DNA of 27,602 nucleotides, taken from IMG/VR virus record IMGVR_UViG_3300043119_000438, positions 1 to 27,602 of that record; one strand, given 5' to 3'. This document shows, in pieces, positions 20,129 through 27,341 of this stretch (positions within the stretch are counted from its first letter, which is position 1; each line of letters begins with the position of its first letter). A program made the position numbers and the translations under genes. The stretch is from a virus. The notes under the pieces are model-generated. The model did no database searches. It was given only the letters and a program-made list of their open reading frames with translations, and was not told the DNA's origin.

Positions 20129-20930
20129 TTTCTGATTCCTCTTTTAAGCAATCTGGTAAATCATCGTCTAACTCTGGATTTACTTCATCGACTATAGAAT
20201 ATTCCACGTCCTCAACTTCTTTTTCTGTTAAAATATTTTTAGCCTTAGATTTTGTTTCTTTAACTTCACTATCTCCACCATCATCAAAAGCTTTTTTTTG
20301 TTCTATATTGTCAAAGTCTAATGAAATATTTTTACACAATCTCCTTAAAACTGTTTTCTTGTACATTTCGCCCGTACTCTTTACCCAGCTTGTACCATTT
20401 GGCATTTTAGAATAATCTTTCCTAGTCTTTTCGATTTCTGCCTTACTCATAGTTTCATAAATCATGCTTCCGTCTTGATAATAACAAACTGCAAAGGCTC
20501 CGATTATTTCACCATCATTAAATGCCATAGGTTTAAAACTTATAATTTGTTGACCGTCTTTTATTTCTTCTACAAACTCATCATTCTCACGTACAAGCTT
20601 TGCATATATATCTTTAATAGGATTGATTGAATACTTTTTAGCAAGCTTTATTTCGCCTTTGTAATCGGTCTGAAACTGTAAGCTGTTTCCATAAGGAATT
20701 GCATAACATTCTTTATTTAGGAAATCTAAACCGAGAAATGCACCTTTTAACATTGTTCTTGCTACTGATAGAGCATTGCACTTTTCTATACCTTTTGTAT
20801 CTTGCAATACTGTAATTGAGTTTTGTAAAAACCTAGTTTTGTTAAAATCTTGCGGTAATGCATCAGCCTTGCTTTCTAAAAGTGTGTTTAAATTTGAATG
20901 TACGCTTTTTAAAATTAAATCATTAGCCAT
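20121..20930 (-). CDS. recT: RecT-family single-strand annealing protein
   Basis: 269 residues. Core RecT blocks: LSVARTMLKGAFLGLDFLNK, ECYAIPYGNSLQFQTDYKGE, PNGTSWVKSTGEMYKKTVLR, with an acidic C-terminal tail (PELDDDLPDCLKEESENE). Anneals complementary ssDNA after the exonuclease. Together with the exonuclease, ATPase and SSB it makes a complete phage recombination set. Confidence 0.95.
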   Translation of the reverse strand: MANDLILKSVHSNLNTLLESKADALPQDFNKTRFLQNSITVLQDTKGIEKCNALSVARTMLKGAFLGLDFLNKECYAIPYGNSLQFQTDYKGEIKLAKKYSINPIKDIYAKLVRENDEFVEEIKDGQQIISFKPMAFNDGEIIGAFAVCYYQDGSMIYETMSKAEIEKTRKDYSKMPNGTSWVKSTGEMYKKTVLRRLCKNISLDFDNIEQKKAFDDGGDSEVKETKSKAKNILTEKEVEDVEYSIVDEVNPELDDDLPDCLKEESENE

Positions 20931-22592
20931 TTATATTTCCTCCCCAAATTTGTTTTCAATCTCAAAACCTTCTGTATCTTGATATTTAGTAACCGTCATA
21001 AAAGTTTGAATATCGTTGCTCTCACAAATTTCAATAACTTTCTTTTGCATATCTTCATCTAAATTTTGGAATCCATCAAGACACATTACTCTAAGTTCGC
21101 CCATTCTTTGTAAAGCAATTTTGAAAGCTGCATCTAATTTTTCGCCGTCTGAAAGACCATCTAATAAAGTGCCATTAATACGAATTAATCCGTTTTCATC
21201 AACTGATATACCGTCAAGTGGAAGTTCGTGTATTTTTAATAGCTCTGATGGCTTCTCGCGTGCTATCGTGATTAGTCTAGTCAAATAGTCTGCATGACCT
21301 TTCTTTGTAGCAAGTTCACCATCACGAATGAATAACATTCTGTCCCAATCCCTTAAATATCCTTGCATCTCAACGACTTTTTCAGCTTCTATTTTTAGTG
21401 GCTCAATGTCTATTTCCTCATTGTTTTCAAGATATTCAGAAGCTTTTCCAATTCTTTGCTTTTCAAGTTCAATTAGCTGTAATGTATTTTTTTCAATGGA
21501 TTCTTTTTCAAGTTCTTTCTTTTCGTCAAGTGTTGATATTTCTTGCTCTTTTACAGCTATTTTTTGTTGCTGCTGTTTGATTTCTTCTTTGCTTTGCTGT
21601 TCTGCTTTTGTTGTTTCTCTTTTAGCTGTCTCTTTTAATTCAATGTAATTTGCTTTTAGCCTTGCAATATCTTTTTCTAGCTGATTATCATAATCTTTTA
21701 GCTGATTCTCTAAAAGAGTTCCTAAACCTTCTATTTTGCTGTTTTCCTTTTCAATCTTCTGTTTTGATAGTTCTATAAGGTCCTTTAAATCTTGTTTTAA
21801 TTCGCTATATTTGACGTCTAATCTAGCCTTTTTAGCTTCTTCATCAGCTTTAATTGAATTGACTTTATTATCAAAATTTTCTTTCAAATTTTTTGCTTCG
21901 GTAATAAATTTATTAACTCTTTCAGCATCAGAAACTTTGTTGTAATACTCTTGAATTTTCTTATCCTTCCACTCGTTTCCGTTATAATTGTCTGGAAGTC
22001 CTCTTTCAATATTTTTAACTTGTATGTCAAGATTTTTAATATCTCTATTTACTTCTTCACGCTCTTTATAAAACTTGTTTTCAACGTCTTTTAAGACTTG
22101 CAACATATGCTTGTCTGTATTTATTCCACTTAGAACATCTTTATCGTCTAAAAACCATTTAACTATTTCCTCTGCTGAATAATTCATCTTTATCATGCTT
22201 AAAATGATGTTGGTTTGTTCTTTAGCTGTTAGATTAATGAAGTCTAACGGTCTAAAAACATCACCTTTTATAAATTTTCTAAGCTCTGATTCTGTAGATT
22301 TTATACCTTCACCTTGTTTTCTAAGTTTGAAATAATCCGATTTATCATTTCTTAGTTTTCTTTCAATTTCTAACCCGTCATCAGTTTCAATAAACAAGGT
22401 AGCTTCATTTTCTCCGTGACTTATTAGTTCAGTTCTTCTTCCTGTGTTGTTAAATGCCTTTTCTATGCCCTCTAGCACGCTTGTTTTTCCGCTTCCTGTT
22501 TTACCTTTTAGTATGTTTAATTTTGGATCTGCATCATAATTAAATTCTTTTACACCTATAAAGTTTTTGATTTTAATATTTTTAATTTTCAT
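20931..22592 (-). CDS. SMC/Rad50-like AAA ATPase
   Basis: 553 residues. KIKNIKIKNFIGVKEFNYD, then Walker A GKTGSGKTS (residues 30-38). A long coiled coil occupies about residues 165-400. C-terminal ABC signature GLSDGEKLDAAFKIAL and Walker B VMCLDGFQNLDED. The glutamate after the Walker B Asp is Gly here (LDG). The globular-coil-globular plan is that of SbcC/Rad50/RecF relatives. Placed right before recT, it likely aids phage recombination; no SbcD-type nuclease is adjacent. Confidence 0.85.
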   Translation of the reverse strand: MKIKNIKIKNFIGVKEFNYDADPKLNILKGKTGSGKTSVLEGIEKAFNNTGRRTELISHGENEATLFIETDDGLEIERKLRNDKSDYFKLRKQGEGIKSTESELRKFIKGDVFRPLDFINLTAKEQTNIILSMIKMNYSAEEIVKWFLDDKDVLSGINTDKHMLQVLKDVENKFYKEREEVNRDIKNLDIQVKNIERGLPDNYNGNEWKDKKIQEYYNKVSDAERVNKFITEAKNLKENFDNKVNSIKADEEAKKARLDVKYSELKQDLKDLIELSKQKIEKENSKIEGLGTLLENQLKDYDNQLEKDIARLKANYIELKETAKRETTKAEQQSKEEIKQQQQKIAVKEQEISTLDEKKELEKESIEKNTLQLIELEKQRIGKASEYLENNEEIDIEPLKIEAEKVVEMQGYLRDWDRMLFIRDGELATKKGHADYLTRLITIAREKPSELLKIHELPLDGISVDENGLIRINGTLLDGLSDGEKLDAAFKIALQRMGELRVMCLDGFQNLDEDMQKKVIEICESNDIQTFMTVTKYQDTEGFEIENKFGEEI

Positions 22593-22955
22593 CTATTTCC
22601 CTCCAAATAAAAAATTATATAAAGATTCGTTATTATCTTCCTGTATCTCAACAACTTCTGTTGCCAACTGTTCAACTAAAGACAAATATTCTTCATGAGT
22701 TAAATCAATTTGTTGTTTTACATATCCCTTTTCATCAACCGTTGCTATTTTGTGGCTTATTACTGTATTTAACATTGGTTTTTCATCTTTGATAAGTTCG
22801 CATTCTTCTTCACAAATCCACCATGATTCGTTGTTGTTTTTTGCTCTATAACCATTACCCTTATTTGTTTTTTCGATTGTAACAATTTCTCCTATTTTAA
22901 AACCATGTGCATTTATATCGCCTGTAATCCTTACTTTATCGCCTACTTTTAACAT
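22593..22955 (-). CDS. Phage protein with SH3/KOW-like N-terminus
   Basis: 120 residues. N-terminal MLKVGDKVRITGDINAHGFK, then GEIVTIEKTNKGNGYRAK and WWICEEECELI look like an SH3-type barrel; the C-terminal half is a helix ending NFLFGGK. No enzyme motif. It joins the ATPase gene without a gap. Confidence 0.6.
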   Translation of the reverse strand: MLKVGDKVRITGDINAHGFKIGEIVTIEKTNKGNGYRAKNNNESWWICEEECELIKDEKPMLNTVISHKIATVDEKGYVKQQIDLTHEEYLSLVEQLATEVVEIQEDNNESLYNFLFGGK

Positions 22956-22958
22956 TAA

Positions 22959-23501
22959 CTATTCACCTCTCAATTCTTTTAATAATGATATATTTATAGT
23001 TGACATTACCTCATTTTTTACAACATTTGTTTCTGGTATCTTAAATCCTAGTTCTTTCAAATATTCAGTAGCCTGTGCGCCTGTCATTGAAGAAATATTA
23101 CCTTTTAACTTTGTATATTCGTTTCTTATTTGCTCTCTTTGTGCTTCGTATTTAACTGTCGGTTTATCTGACATGTACGATTTTTTATTTAACGTTTTTA
23201 AAATATCTTTTTCCAATCCACCTCTATTTAGCAATGATTCTAAATAATATGTCGCTTGTCTAGTGTATGAATTGTAATACGAATAACTATCGCTTTTTTC
23301 AAAATACATATCTATTTGTTTTAGCTCTTTTAGTAATGTTTTTATTTCAATTTCAAGTTCCTTGACATCTAACCCTTTCAATGATTCGATTACTATTTTT
23401 TCTTTTAGTTTTTCAACTTCTCTATTTCTGATGTTGCGTATATTTTCAATCGTTGTTTCTTCCTCTGATTCAAGAAATTTCTTTATTTGAATTTTATTCA
23501 T
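22959..23501 (-). CDS. Coiled-coil phage protein, unknown function
   Basis: 180 residues. N-terminal heptads (TIENIRNIRNREVEKLKEK, ELEIEIKTLLKELKQID), a tyrosine-rich centre (SYSYYNSYTRQATYYLESLL), and a C-terminal MTGAQATEYLKELGFKIPE. The upstream gene is 13 nt away. No family recognised. Confidence 0.6.
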   Translation of the reverse strand: MNKIQIKKFLESEEETTIENIRNIRNREVEKLKEKIVIESLKGLDVKELEIEIKTLLKELKQIDMYFEKSDSYSYYNSYTRQATYYLESLLNRGGLEKDILKTLNKKSYMSDKPTVKYEAQREQIRNEYTKLKGNISSMTGAQATEYLKELGFKIPETNVVKNEVMSTINISLLKELRGE

Positions 23502-23514
23502 TTATATTTCCTCC

Positions 23515-23772
23515 CTAAAATTTATCAAATGTTGGTTTTGTTGTTATTCTCTCAAACTTATTATCTTCTATTTCTATCTTTGCATCTTTAGTTCCCAAGT
23601 GATGAATCCATATAGGTATATATCCATGTCCTTTGCTGTTGCAACTTTCAACTTCTCTACCACTTGCGATTAGTTCCTTAATCAGTTCGTTTGCCAAATA
23701 ACCTATTTTTTCATCTGAATTCAGCCTTTTAATTTTTATATCAATTTTCCATTTCCAAAATTTAAATTTCAT
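23515..23772 (-). CDS. Small phage protein, unknown function
   Basis: 85 residues starting MKFKFWKWKIDIKIKRLN (an amphipathic, Trp-rich strand), then SDEKIGYLANELIKELIASG and a beta tail (IEIEDNKFERITTKPTF). Overlaps the previous gene by 4 nt. Not recognised. Confidence 0.55.
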   Translation of the reverse strand: MKFKFWKWKIDIKIKRLNSDEKIGYLANELIKELIASGREVESCNSKGHGYIPIWIHHLGTKDAKIEIEDNKFERITTKPTFDKF

Positions 23773-24206
23773 ATTATTTCCTCCCTCAAAAACTCAATCC
23801 AATTTTCCATATCATCTAAAATATAATTTTTAAGATGTTCTAGTTGTTTATTACTATCTCCATCTAAATCAACCTTACTTAAAAAGTCTTTCTCTAAAAC
23901 TTCTATCAAGTCACTTTCCAACTCTTTATCAACGTTTCCTATGCCCCATATCTCTAAGAAATATTCTTTGTGCTTGTCCAACCATTTAAGCCCTAGTCTG
24001 TCTGTATATTCCTTCTCAGCACACTTGTAACATATATTGTTATGTATTTGTTCCTCAAAGTAATATCTTTCGCATAAATCGCATTTGTAGGCTTCTTCGT
24101 AGCCTGTGCTATTACAACCAGGACAAACATTTAATAATTCGCCTGTATCATCTTTAATTGTTTCTACTTGATTAAATATTGTTTCACAATCTCTGCAGCT
24201 ATACAT
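23769..24206 (-). CDS. Phage protein with two zinc ribbons
   Basis: 145 residues. MYSCRDCETIFNQ with CPGCNSTG, then CDLCERYYFEEQIHNNICYKC, give four CxxC pairs and two zinc sites. The C-terminal half (EIWGIGNVDKELESDLIEVL) is helical. A nucleic-acid- or protein-binding adaptor by appearance; no enzyme motif. Confidence 0.65.
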   Translation of the reverse strand: MYSCRDCETIFNQVETIKDDTGELLNVCPGCNSTGYEEAYKCDLCERYYFEEQIHNNICYKCAEKEYTDRLGLKWLDKHKEYFLEIWGIGNVDKELESDLIEVLEKDFLSKVDLDGDSNKQLEHLKNYILDDMENWIEFLREEII

Positions 24207-24723
24207 TTTTAGCCTCCTTTTTAGTTCGTTTCAATGGTTGTTTGCTATTAGATTTAAGTTTTCTATATTTTCTCCAAGTTGCAATATTGGAACTTGATGT
24301 ATTTGTTAATTTAGCAATTTGACTATCAACAAAACCTTGATTATATAGATCCATTCGTATTTTATTTTTCTTCTCAATTTCAATAGTTCTAGTTGATGGA
24401 TTGGCTTCTAAATTATTCTTTTCTCTCCAATATCTAACACTTGAATCTTGCGAACCCTCTATCTTTGCTATATCGCCATCAGATAAACCTTGATTGTATA
24501 ATTTCAATCTGCTTTCGTGTGAATATTCTCTTTGCCATTTTTTAGCGTTTCCGTATTTCTTTTCTAAAATTTTGTCTGCTAGTTTATTTAATTTTTCATC
24601 GGCTTTTTTATTATCTGGGAGAACTTCATCTAGTTTTAATATGCTTACTAACTCATCTTTTGTTAATTCACCATCTGCTGCTATCATTCTTCTGTAGTCG
24701 TTTATAAAATTTTGTAGTGACAT
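24199..24723 (-). CDS. Protein with duplicated helix-turn-helix
   Basis: 174 residues. After a helical N-terminus there are two copies of a 35-residue unit: RLKLYNQGLSDGDIAKIEG followed by SVRYWREKNNL, and RMDLYNQGFVDSQIAKLTN followed by NIATWRKYRKL. Each has the pattern YNQGxxDxxIAK, a homeodomain/Hin-like HTH. The C-terminus is very basic. Probably binds a DNA repeat. Confidence 0.7.
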   Translation of the reverse strand: MSLQNFINDYRRMIAADGELTKDELVSILKLDEVLPDNKKADEKLNKLADKILEKKYGNAKKWQREYSHESRLKLYNQGLSDGDIAKIEGSQDSSVRYWREKNNLEANPSTRTIEIEKKNKIRMDLYNQGFVDSQIAKLTNTSSSNIATWRKYRKLKSNSKQPLKRTKKEAKNV

Positions 24724-24724
24724 T

Positions 24725-25282
24725 TCATTCGTTCACCTCGTTTGTAAATATTTCTCTGTTTAAATAGACAGGTTGATAGTCATTTCTTACCGGTAACATC
24801 ATCAACATTTCTTCGCTATTTTCATGTGTGACATATATAGGTCGAGTAGGAATATTGCCATATATTTGTACTGGTGAAAATTCGTTTATAAAACTCATAA
24901 AAGTTCTATCCATATAAACATAATTTTTAGATGCTTTTAGAATCTGCAAATCTTTATCGCTGTGAATTTGCGTTAATCTTGTATCCGTCAACACTTCTGC
25001 ATCTTTTGGAAGTTCCAACAATCCAATGAAATTATTTATTTGTTCTTCTGTCATTACTTCTAATCTACCGTCAAATTTAAGCGCGAATCCTGTTCCGATG
25101 TCTGGTATTGTCTTAAATAAATTTATTAAAGGGACGAAGATCCATTTTTCTACATGTAAAGTTTTCTTTGTTCTAAGTCCAAAATATCCTGTAAATAAAT
25201 AGTTAAATTCCTCTGTCCTAAACCAAAATATTTGAGTTGACTTCCCTTTTAAGTATTTGCTTATATTTTTAAAATTTATCAT
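24725..25282 (-). CDS. Phage protein, unknown function
   Basis: 185 residues with AGGAGA before the ATG. Mixed alpha/beta; notable stretches are KIPDIGTGFALKFDG-like (TIPDIGTGFALKFDG), EEQINNFIGLLELPKDAEV and LPVRNDYQPVYLNREIF near the end. No catalytic or binding motif recognised. The gap to the gene before it is 65 nt and carries the plus-strand promoter at 25303. Confidence 0.6.
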   Translation of the reverse strand: MINFKNISKYLKGKSTQIFWFRTEEFNYLFTGYFGLRTKKTLHVEKWIFVPLINLFKTIPDIGTGFALKFDGRLEVMTEEQINNFIGLLELPKDAEVLTDTRLTQIHSDKDLQILKASKNYVYMDRTFMSFINEFSPVQIYGNIPTRPIYVTHENSEEMLMMLPVRNDYQPVYLNREIFTNEVNE

Positions 25283-25302
25283 ATGAAATCTCCTTTATTT
25301 TT

Positions 25303-25331
25303 TTGACATATCTGTTTTAATGTGCTATAAT
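25303..25331 (+). promoter_or_regulatory. Perfect consensus promoter on the opposite strand
   Basis: TTGACA (25303-25308), exactly 17 nt, TATAAT (25326-25331). It faces against the early operon. All twelve hexamer bases match consensus. Confidence 0.8.
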
Positions 25332-25337
25332 TCTGTT

Positions 25338-25390
25338 TGAATGTTTTTTATTGACCGTTCCTATTGGCGTAGGCGGTCTTTTTTCTTTTT
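25338..25390 (+). ncRNA. Candidate short antisense RNA
   Basis: Starts about 7 nt after the consensus -10 box and ends at a strong terminator: GACCG-TT-CCTA / TAGG-CGGTC (5 plus 4 bp, loop TTGGCG), then TTTTTTCTTTTT (25379-25390). It would be roughly 50 nt, antisense to the 3' end of the zinc-finger gene at 25348-25485. A reading frame in it (ATG at 25341) runs past the terminator and has no ribosome site. Confidence 0.55.
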
Positions 25391-25485
25391 ACGCAATCTG
25401 GACAAATGTAGTGTTTCCTGTACCTCTCTTTCTTTTGTGAACTAATGCCCCAAGTTGTGTGACATTGAATACATTTTAGTTTCAT
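25348..25485 (-). CDS. 45-residue zinc-finger protein
   Basis: ATG at 25485 preceded by GAGGTAAACA. Sequence: MKLKCIQCHTTWGISSQ, then YICPDCVKRKKTAYANRN. Two CxxC pairs (residues 5/8 and 28/31) make one zinc site; the C-terminus is basic. Overlaps the end of the gene at 25442-25639 by 44 nt. Its last codons coincide with the antisense terminator hairpin. Confidence 0.65.
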   Translation of the reverse strand: MKLKCIQCHTTWGISSQKKERYRKHYICPDCVKRKKTAYANRNGQ

Positions 25486-25639
25486 TGTTTACCTCACTTT
25501 CTGGCACTTCTTCGTCCCAACATTTTTTACATCTTTTGTTTCCACAATTTGTTGTCAAGTTAAATTCAATGTCTCTACATTTTGCAGTTTCAAAATCTTT
25601 GTTCGGATTCTGTTTAATCCATAGTTCTTTGTATGTCAT
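25442..25639 (-). CDS. Small cysteine-rich phage protein
   Basis: 65 residues; ATG at 25639 after GTGAGGTTGACA. Starts MTYKELWIKQNPNKDF and has CRDIEFNLTTNCGNKRCKKCWDEEVPE: cysteines in a C...C-x4-C-x2-C pattern and a W after the last one. Similar LWxKxNP...CKKCW proteins occur in many phages; function unknown. Confidence 0.65.
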   Translation of the reverse strand: MTYKELWIKQNPNKDFETAKCRDIEFNLTTNCGNKRCKKCWDEEVPESEVNNETKMYSMSHNLGH

Positions 25640-25844
25640 TGTCAACCTCACTTTCTAACTTGATTTTTAAAAACTTAATACCTTTAATCTTTCCGTTGGC
25701 ATTCCTATTAATTGCCGACGATATATTATTTTCTTTAACTCCTGTAAGCTTGCTTAATTCTCTTAAATTTCCAGCAACTGCAAATGGCAACTCATATGCA
25801 TCTGGACTTACTGCTAAATATAAAGTGTTCGCTCTGCTACTCAT
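25614..25844 (-). CDS. Small HTH-like protein
   Basis: 76 residues. ATG at 25844, overlapping the previous stop (ATGAGTAG), with AAGGAG 10 nt upstream; an ATG three codons before is too close to the ribosome site. After a beta start (TLYLAVSPDAYELPFAVA) comes NLRELSKLTGVKENNISSAI, a helix-turn-helix-like helix pair, and a basic C-terminus. Possibly DNA-binding. Confidence 0.6.
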   Translation of the reverse strand: MSSRANTLYLAVSPDAYELPFAVAGNLRELSKLTGVKENNISSAINRNANGKIKGIKFLKIKLESEVDNDIQRTMD

Positions 25845-25998
25845 TTTCTCCATACTCCTTACAACTAATTGCAAATCTATTCTTGTCCCACTCGCTAGGT
25901 GTTGTTTCTTGCTTGTCCTCGAATGCGCTGCAAGATGGTTTATCTTTGCAATTTGTACATCTTCTTTTTTCTGCTTCTTGGGATTGTATGTAGTTCAT
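25837..25998 (-). CDS. 53-residue cysteine-containing phage protein
   Basis: ATG at 25998 with AGGAGGTACCCA before it. Sequence begins MNYIQSQEAEKRRCTNCKDK and continues PSCSAFEDKQETTPSEWDKN; cysteines at residues 14, 17, 23 and 46 (CxxC-x5-C...C). Too short to place in a family. Overlaps the next gene start by 8 nt, which supports both. Confidence 0.6.
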   Translation of the reverse strand: MNYIQSQEAEKRRCTNCKDKPSCSAFEDKQETTPSEWDKNRFAISCKEYGENE

Positions 25999-26008
25999 TG
26001 GGTACCTC

Positions 26009-26878
26009 CTATTTAATATTTTTAAATATGTGTGCTATTACATCTACTGTCCAACCATCACCAACAGTTGAATATCTTTCTGTATCGCTTATCCCATATG
26101 TATAATTATCTGGTAAAGTTTGAAGTCTTTCGTATTCCAATGGAATTAACTTTCTACATTTTCCGTCTTGAAAAACTTTCTTTTGAAGATTTCCACCTCT
26201 GCAAGTTGTCAATGTATTACACTTTCCGTTGAGATTATAAACTTCTTTCATATGTCTATGACCTTTCATTTCAAGAGTACATTGAACCTTTTTATCATAA
26301 CCATGAAATATAAAATCTTTGGAGTACCAGTATTTTTCAGGAATTTCATCAGCGTTCAAAACAATGTCCTTTAACATTATTTTTTTATCTATAGGTTGTG
26401 TTACATTTGGAATATTAGTCCAATATAATCTTCTCCTGTCTGCAGCACTAACCAAGTTAGAATTTATTTCTATTGGCTCAACTCCTAAAAAATTTGTTAT
26501 TTCATTTTTCCATATATCTTGCATAGGAACATTCTCTAATAAAAAATATTCTGGTTTTAGTCGTTCCAAAGCATCTACGTAATAATAAAATAAACTGCTT
26601 TTTTTACCATTTAATCCCTTTACATCATTTCTATCGAATTTATATACACTTAAATCTTGGCAAGGGCTTCCTCCAATTAACAAATTTATATCTTTTAATG
26701 AGGATATATCTAATTTTGTGATATCACCTAATTGAATTGTGTTTTTATAATTTTTTTGAGTGATACTTATAGCATATTTGTTAATTTCGCTTGCATAATA
26801 CTTATCTACTTTAATCCCAGCTCTTTCAAGTGCTACTTGACCGCATGAAATGCCATCAAATAAACTTAATACATTCAT
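26009..26878 (-). CDS. DNA (cytosine-5) methyltransferase
   Basis: 289 residues with the C5 motif order: MNVLSLFDGISCGQVALERA (SAM site), GGSPCQDLS with catalytic Cys, FLLENVP, SAADRRRLYW, a target-recognition region, then KLIPLEYERLQTLPDNYT and VGDGWTVDVIAHI. Short, like the monospecific phage enzymes. No restriction enzyme is adjacent, so it probably guards phage DNA or serves regulation. Second methyltransferase in the operon after the one at 14756-15508. Confidence 0.93.
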   Translation of the reverse strand: MNVLSLFDGISCGQVALERAGIKVDKYYASEINKYAISITQKNYKNTIQLGDITKLDISSLKDINLLIGGSPCQDLSVYKFDRNDVKGLNGKKSSLFYYYVDALERLKPEYFLLENVPMQDIWKNEITNFLGVEPIEINSNLVSAADRRRLYWTNIPNVTQPIDKKIMLKDIVLNADEIPEKYWYSKDFIFHGYDKKVQCTLEMKGHRHMKEVYNLNGKCNTLTTCRGGNLQKKVFQDGKCRKLIPLEYERLQTLPDNYTYGISDTERYSTVGDGWTVDVIAHIFKNIK

Positions 26879-26994
26879 CTACTTTTCCTCCTACTCTCGA
26901 CCAAACAATAACCACCTAGCCAGAGTACGCAATTTATTAAAAATCCTTGAACTAGTAGGGTTATTGGCTGGCTGTGATTTAATAAAAAGTTCAT
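26875..26994 (-). CDS. Tiny membrane protein
   Basis: 39 residues; start overlaps the previous stop (ATGA) and the end overlaps the methyltransferase ATG; GGAAGGTG upstream. Segment PITLLVQGFLINCVLWLGGY spans a membrane once; tail ESRRKSR is basic, so the C-terminus is likely cytoplasmic. Unknown role. Confidence 0.5.
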   Translation of the reverse strand: MNFLLNHSQPITLLVQGFLINCVLWLGGYCLVESRRKSR

Positions 26995-27332
26995 ATCTTT
27001 GCACCTTCCATATTTTCTATAGCAATCCGCATAAGTGCTATCAAATCTCCGTTTGTAAACTTTTCATCAATAATTATGCTTATACCATATCGCTCTTTGA
27101 TTCTTTCTTCTAAGACGGGATATTCATTTAACAATGATTCTTTTGCATGTCTGATTGCTCTTTCTACTCTGCTTGCTTTAGTATCGTGTTTTTCTGCTAT
27201 CGCTGAATATACGTCCATCATCTTTGTGTTAGGCTTGTACAATTCGATAGCTGTTGATATGTATTCAAAGCCTTTTGTTGATGGTTTAATGCCTATGTAG
27301 AGTAGTTCTTTTTGTATCTGTTGTTTGTTCAT
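26991..27332 (-). CDS. Stand-alone Spo0A C-terminal (DNA-binding) domain protein
   Basis: 113 residues, AGGAGG 6 nt before the ATG. KELLYIGIKPSTKGFEYISTA, then MMDVYSAIAEKHDTKASRVE followed by RAIRHAKESLL, match the Spo0A effector domain, including its SRVERAIRHA recognition helix. The receiver domain with its phospho-Asp is absent. Spo0A controls entry into sporulation by binding 0A boxes. A phage copy without receiver could bind the same sites without phosphorylation and alter host sporulation, or be a private phage regulator. Confidence 0.88.
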   Translation of the reverse strand: MNKQQIQKELLYIGIKPSTKGFEYISTAIELYKPNTKMMDVYSAIAEKHDTKASRVERAIRHAKESLLNEYPVLEERIKERYGISIIIDEKFTNGDLIALMRIAIENMEGAKI

Positions 27333-27341
27333 GGTTTCCTC

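Noticed and set aside
21328-21945. Several plus-strand frames rich in Ser, Phe and Cys
   Set aside because: They are antisense shadows of the coiled-coil part of the SMC-like ATPase.
25341-25442. Plus-strand reading frame starting inside the antisense RNA
   Set aside because: It passes through the terminator, lacks a ribosome site, and is antisense to two real zinc-binding genes.
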